DNA of 64,000 bases from Brachynemurus nebulosus. Lineage: Eukaryota; Arthropoda; Insecta; Neuroptera; Myrmeleontidae. Both the position numbers and the translations under genes were made by a program. The notes under the pieces are model-generated. The model had not been told where the DNA came from, made no database searches, and saw only the letters and a list, made by a program, of their open reading frames with translations. The stretch covers positions 48,068,954-48,132,953 of the forward strand of contig JAPWDM010000005.1 of the NCBI GenBank assembly GCA_035578155.1, given 5' to 3'. Shown in pieces: positions 61,093 through 64,000 of the stretch. Every line of letters begins with the position of its first letter. Position 1 is the first letter of the stretch.

Positions 61093-61956
61093 AATGTTTC
61101 AAAATTGGTTAAGAAAAAATTTTTAAAAGTTAACAGATATGTCTTTTTTTAATTTACTTTTTAATTTAAATCAAAAGTGTCTTCCTGATTACAATAATGG
61201 AACACTATTATTATCAACTAAAAGAAATTTTTCTCCTAAGTTTAAAGAAAAGAAGCACTGTTTGATCACCACTCAATTTCCCGTGGTTTGCGTCGACACA
61301 TATTACACGATGAATAACATCAGTAAATATAATTTCATCGTTGGCTACGTTGGCTACACTGAATACCTACATATATCCTCGATTCTCTACAATTACTTTA
61401 GCGCGTCCAGACACACGTGAACAAAAGACGACGTTCATCCCGCAACTTATTCAATTCTCTTCAAACTTTCAGCCGTCTTTTGTGACACTCTGGTGGCGTT
61501 AAATGGCACTAGTCAGTCAACATCCGGTGCTACTGGTCGTGCGAAGCAAGACGAATGAATGATGTAGATGGAGCACACAACCTCACTTCCGCACTGCTTG
61601 CAGACTGCTGCATAAAACACTGCAATGCACTACGGAATTGAGAATGTATTACCCCTATAAAGAGAAATTTCTTCGTGAGCTCCGCGTCCACGATGACAGT
61701 TTGATGGTTTGATGATTTTATCTTCTATGTGGTGTTGTAGACACTTCTTTTTTTCATTTATATGTACAAGGGTTGCAGAAATTTATTAAGGAGATCCCAG
61801 TGTTTAATACAAGATTACTTTTAAAAAAATTCGACAGTACGTGTTAAGTCAGGATTTCGTAGTTTAGTAGCTAAAATTTTTCAGAAATTTGGAGATAAAA
61901 TGTTTCCTGCTTTTATTTAATATTAAAATTTACTTTCAATTGGTTAATAGTATGAT
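61093..61956. other. No gene seen; GC-elevated patch at 61440-61700
   Basis: The patch (CACTAGTCAGTCAACATCCG, GGTGCTACTGGTCGTGCGAA, CGCACTGCTTGCAGACTGCT) is less AT-rich than its surroundings and contains a TCAGTC initiator-like motif. It lies 2.2 kb from the neuroligin donor, in the presumed intron. The ORF at 61139-61420 has no domain. Confidence 0.35.
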
Positions 61957-61958
61957 TA

Positions 61959-63115
61959 CACCATAAATCCAATTTTACGTAGTGATCGGTGCAAATTTAC
62001 GGGAAAGTAGATAAAATCGGAAGATCAGGGGCGTCGGTAAACTTTTGTTTCGGGGGTTGGTAAATATTATTTATCTGAATTTACTTAAAACAATATTATT
62101 AAGAGACAATTTACACCTAAAATTCGGTTGTGTAGACAAAGGAAATCGAATATTATACTAATGAATATGAGTGACGACATTTAGAAAACTGTCGAAAATC
62201 AACTTCACTATCGCATTCCTCAGCGTGAAAAACGCCAAATAGCGAACTAGCAAAGATACCAAAAAACAAACTTCACTATTGAAATGAGCACTAAAAATTA
62301 GATTAAGCAATACATTTTGACAAAAATTCTAGAATGTTCTATTCGTCAACTAACAAAGATCTCGAAAAATGGATTGCACCATTTAACTGGTCATCAAATA
62401 CAAGATGGAACAGTACATTTTGATAAATATTCTAGAATATTCTATTCGTCAAATTGCAAAAATTGTTTGTCAAAATCGGACATTTGGTTTACATTAGTTT
62501 AATTTCTGTTTGACAATTAAATGGTGCAGTAGATTTTGCAATATCTTTGTTAGTGGACAAATAGAATATTCTAGAACATTTCTCAAAATGTGTTATTTGG
62601 TCTCTTTTTTGGTAGCCAATTCAATGGCGACGTTTGTTTTTGAATATCTTTGCTAATTGACGAATAGAATATTCCAGAACATTTGTCAAAATGTGTAATT
62701 TGACCTCTTTTTCAATGAACAATTAAGTGGTACAATTAAGTGGTAACATTCTAGAATTTTTGTCAAACTACACTGTTTAATCTCATTGTTAATGACCAAT
62801 TTAACGGTGAAGTCTGTTTTTTGATATCTCTGCTAGTTGACGATTAGAATATTCTAGAATTTTACGTTACTCATTTTGCATTTACATTTTGCATATTACG
62901 TATACAGAATATGTGCATATATATCTGCAGTGAAATTTTAAAATTTTTAAAGACTACGAGACCCTCAGACATTATTATCTACGGCCCTGACTATGGCTTG
63001 GTACATAAATTTTCACCAACACAGACAAACAACAACATATCTGTGAAAGGAGAAGCGCACTAAATAGCTGACGTCACTACGCAAAATCGGAGTACGTACC
63101 ATTGGATGGCCAGTG
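61959..63115 (-). mobile_element. TA-flanked non-autonomous transposon with heat-shock-element array, copy 2
   Basis: A 1157-bp inverted copy of 18343-19543. Left end CACCATAAATCCAATTTTAC, right end (other strand) CACTGGCCATCCAATGGTAC, TA on both sides (61957-61958, 63116-63117). Homology runs from TIR to TIR, for example the shared GGTAAATA, TTTATCTGAATTTA, CAATTTACACCTA blocks at one end and TTGGTACATAAATTTT and GACGTCACTAC at the other. One array unit is lost near 62460 and another is shortened near 62740. It lies in the presumed neuroligin intron, 719 bp from the splice donor. Confidence 0.85.
62327..62859. promoter_or_regulatory. Heat-shock-element-like array, copy 2
   Basis: Cores at 62327-62339 (TTCTAGAATGTTC), 62430-62442 (TTCTAGAATATTC), 62564-62576 (GAATATTCTAGAA), 62667-62679 (GAATATTCCAGAA), 62744-62756 (TAACATTCTAGAA, first half-site lost) and 62847-62859 (GAATATTCTAGAA). 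Spacings are 103, 134, 103, 77 and 103; the 134 spans the orientation switch. Five of six keep a full three-pentamer element although the surrounding unit has diverged. Confidence 0.6.
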
Positions 63116-63117
63116 TA

Positions 63118-63834
63118 TCTAAACCTTTTACATTACAATTCTGACTCAATGCATGTGGGAGCGCGTGAACTACTTGACGAATCTTTGAACTATGGTTTAA
63201 AATTTTTTAACCTAAACTTTTCATTCCGATTTTACCACTTGGATCTCCTTACCACATTTTAAAAGGTTTTTTTATTTGAACAAATAACAAAAACTAAAAC
63301 AACTTACAGCCGACTTTTTATTTAGAATATTTTAATAATAAACCTATAGGTATACAAATTTTTTCCAATATAATTTACCATTTTTTTTAATGGTAAATAT
63401 TTGAACAAATTATGCTTAAACACGTCCAATGTCCATTCAAAAGACTGAATTGAACCCACTTCAGTAGGTATATTAATGTGCATACATTAACATTCCCAGC
63501 AGTCGATAAAGTAGGTAACATACATAGAGTAACGATACCATACAAAAAAAAAATATAGGTGAAATTAGAGCGGCACAGCAGGGGACCACTACCGTCACCA
63601 CTGTCACTACACAACATAACGGCTAGTGTTATAAAAAGTGATAAAGCACGTTACACAAAAAAGTGTCATATTCAACATTAATTGTGTCAAGAACAACCAC
63701 CATCAGAGTTATTAAGAGTACTAGGCTCCGAGCTCGAAGCTCCACCACATAGATAGATGTACTTGTATGTATAATAAATATGTAGATATTTGTAATAATA
63801 ATTATAGCTTGTATAAAATAATGCGAGCACTTAC
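63118..63834 (-). other. Presumed neuroligin intron, donor-proximal part
   Basis: AT-rich DNA immediately downstream of the splice donor on the minus strand. No other exon-like segment, RNA or element is visible here. The 76-codon ORF at 63387-63617 has no domain and is taken as intronic noise. Confidence 0.6.
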
Positions 63835-63837
63835 CTG
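63829..63837 (-). other. 5' splice site (donor) of the neuroligin-like exon
   Basis: Minus strand CAG|GTAAGT, an exact match to the donor consensus; the exon's last base is 63835. Reading past it gives KCSHYF, which departs from neuroligin, supporting the junction. Confidence 0.9.
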
Positions 63838-64000
63838 CACGTGGTACATACAAATTAAGATATAAACAATCTTCACTCTGATTTGCCAACAACGGCAACA
63901 GTTTCTCGAGATACAACAAACGTCCACGTGGCAGTTCTAGCAAAGCCTCCGTTCGATTGCCAATATTGGGCGGTTTTTGTGGACACACGGCGCTAAAACG
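63835..64000 (-). CDS. Neuroligin-like protein, one internal exon (partial)
   Basis: Neuroligins are postsynaptic type I membrane proteins with an inactive carboxylesterase-like extracellular domain that binds neurexin. The exon is read from the window edge: RFSAVCPQKPPNIGNR, then TEALLELPRGRLLYLEKLLP, then LLANQSEDCLYLNLYVPRAG. AVCPQ is the conserved cysteine region after the N-terminal strands. EDCLYLNLYVP is the type-B carboxylesterase signature with its conserved cysteine, and the PRGR-YL--LLP-L-NQSEDC run is characteristic of neuroligins. NRT and NQS are potential N-glycosylation sites. The visible part is 166 nt (55 codons plus one base) and ends in phase 1 at CAG|GTAAGT. The 5' end of the exon is outside the window; an apparent GTG start at 63988 is just a valine. 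The next exon was not found by eye in the window. It could be another neuroligin-family paralogue; a plain esterase is less likely. Confidence 0.88.

Noticed and set aside
63387..63617. 76-codon minus ORF downstream of the neuroligin donor
   Set aside because: No similarity to neuroligin and no acceptor consensus in the right phase that I could defend.

Overview
The window is strongly AT-rich eukaryotic DNA with long (TA)n arrays, many short transposons with terminal inverted repeats (TIRs), and spliced-gene signals. The only protein-coding segment I can defend is one exon at the right edge (63835-64000, minus strand). It encodes part of a neuroligin-like carboxylesterase-fold adhesion protein and ends at a canonical CAG|GTAAGT donor. 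Together with the repeat types (mariner, hAT, TA/TTA/TTAA-site MITEs, tRNA-derived SINEs) this points to an insect; I cannot fix the order. The other 63.8 kb lie downstream of that donor on the minus strand. They are best read as a very long intron and/or intergenic DNA. No long ORF elsewhere looks like a gene.

Layout. 0.6-6.5 kb: three TIR MITEs, including one of PIF/Harbinger type with a TTA target duplication. 12.1-13.6 kb: a 1.5-kb fold-back made of two ~750-bp arms. 15.9-16.7 kb: dispersed repeat fragments. 18.3-19.5 kb: a 1.2-kb TA-flanked element carrying an array of heat-shock-element-like motifs; a second copy in opposite orientation lies at 62.0-63.1 kb, close to the neuroligin exon. 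21.0-25.1 kb: nested repeats, including a TTAA-flanked insertion whose empty site is preserved in a paralogous copy. 25.2 and 33.2 kb: an inverted pair of dimeric elements. 26.2 kb: an internally deleted mariner. 29.6-31.6 kb: a 120-bp satellite with a perfect 240-bp higher-order duplication. 35.7-46.9 kb: further TA-flanked MITEs and GC-rich hairpins. 48.4 kb: a long-TIR element. 56.3 kb: a pogo/Tigger-like MITE with a nested palindrome. 60.4 kb: a hAT MITE with a perfect 8-bp target duplication.

The most interesting observation is the 18343-19543 / 61959-63115 family. Both copies have TIRs and TA duplications. Their interiors are arrays of a ~102-bp unit, each unit holding a TTCnnGAAnnTTC heat-shock-element core, arranged head to tail and then inverted. 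If the sites bind HSF, this family could scatter heat-responsive sites around the genome. All calls are by eye; no alignment or database search was run.
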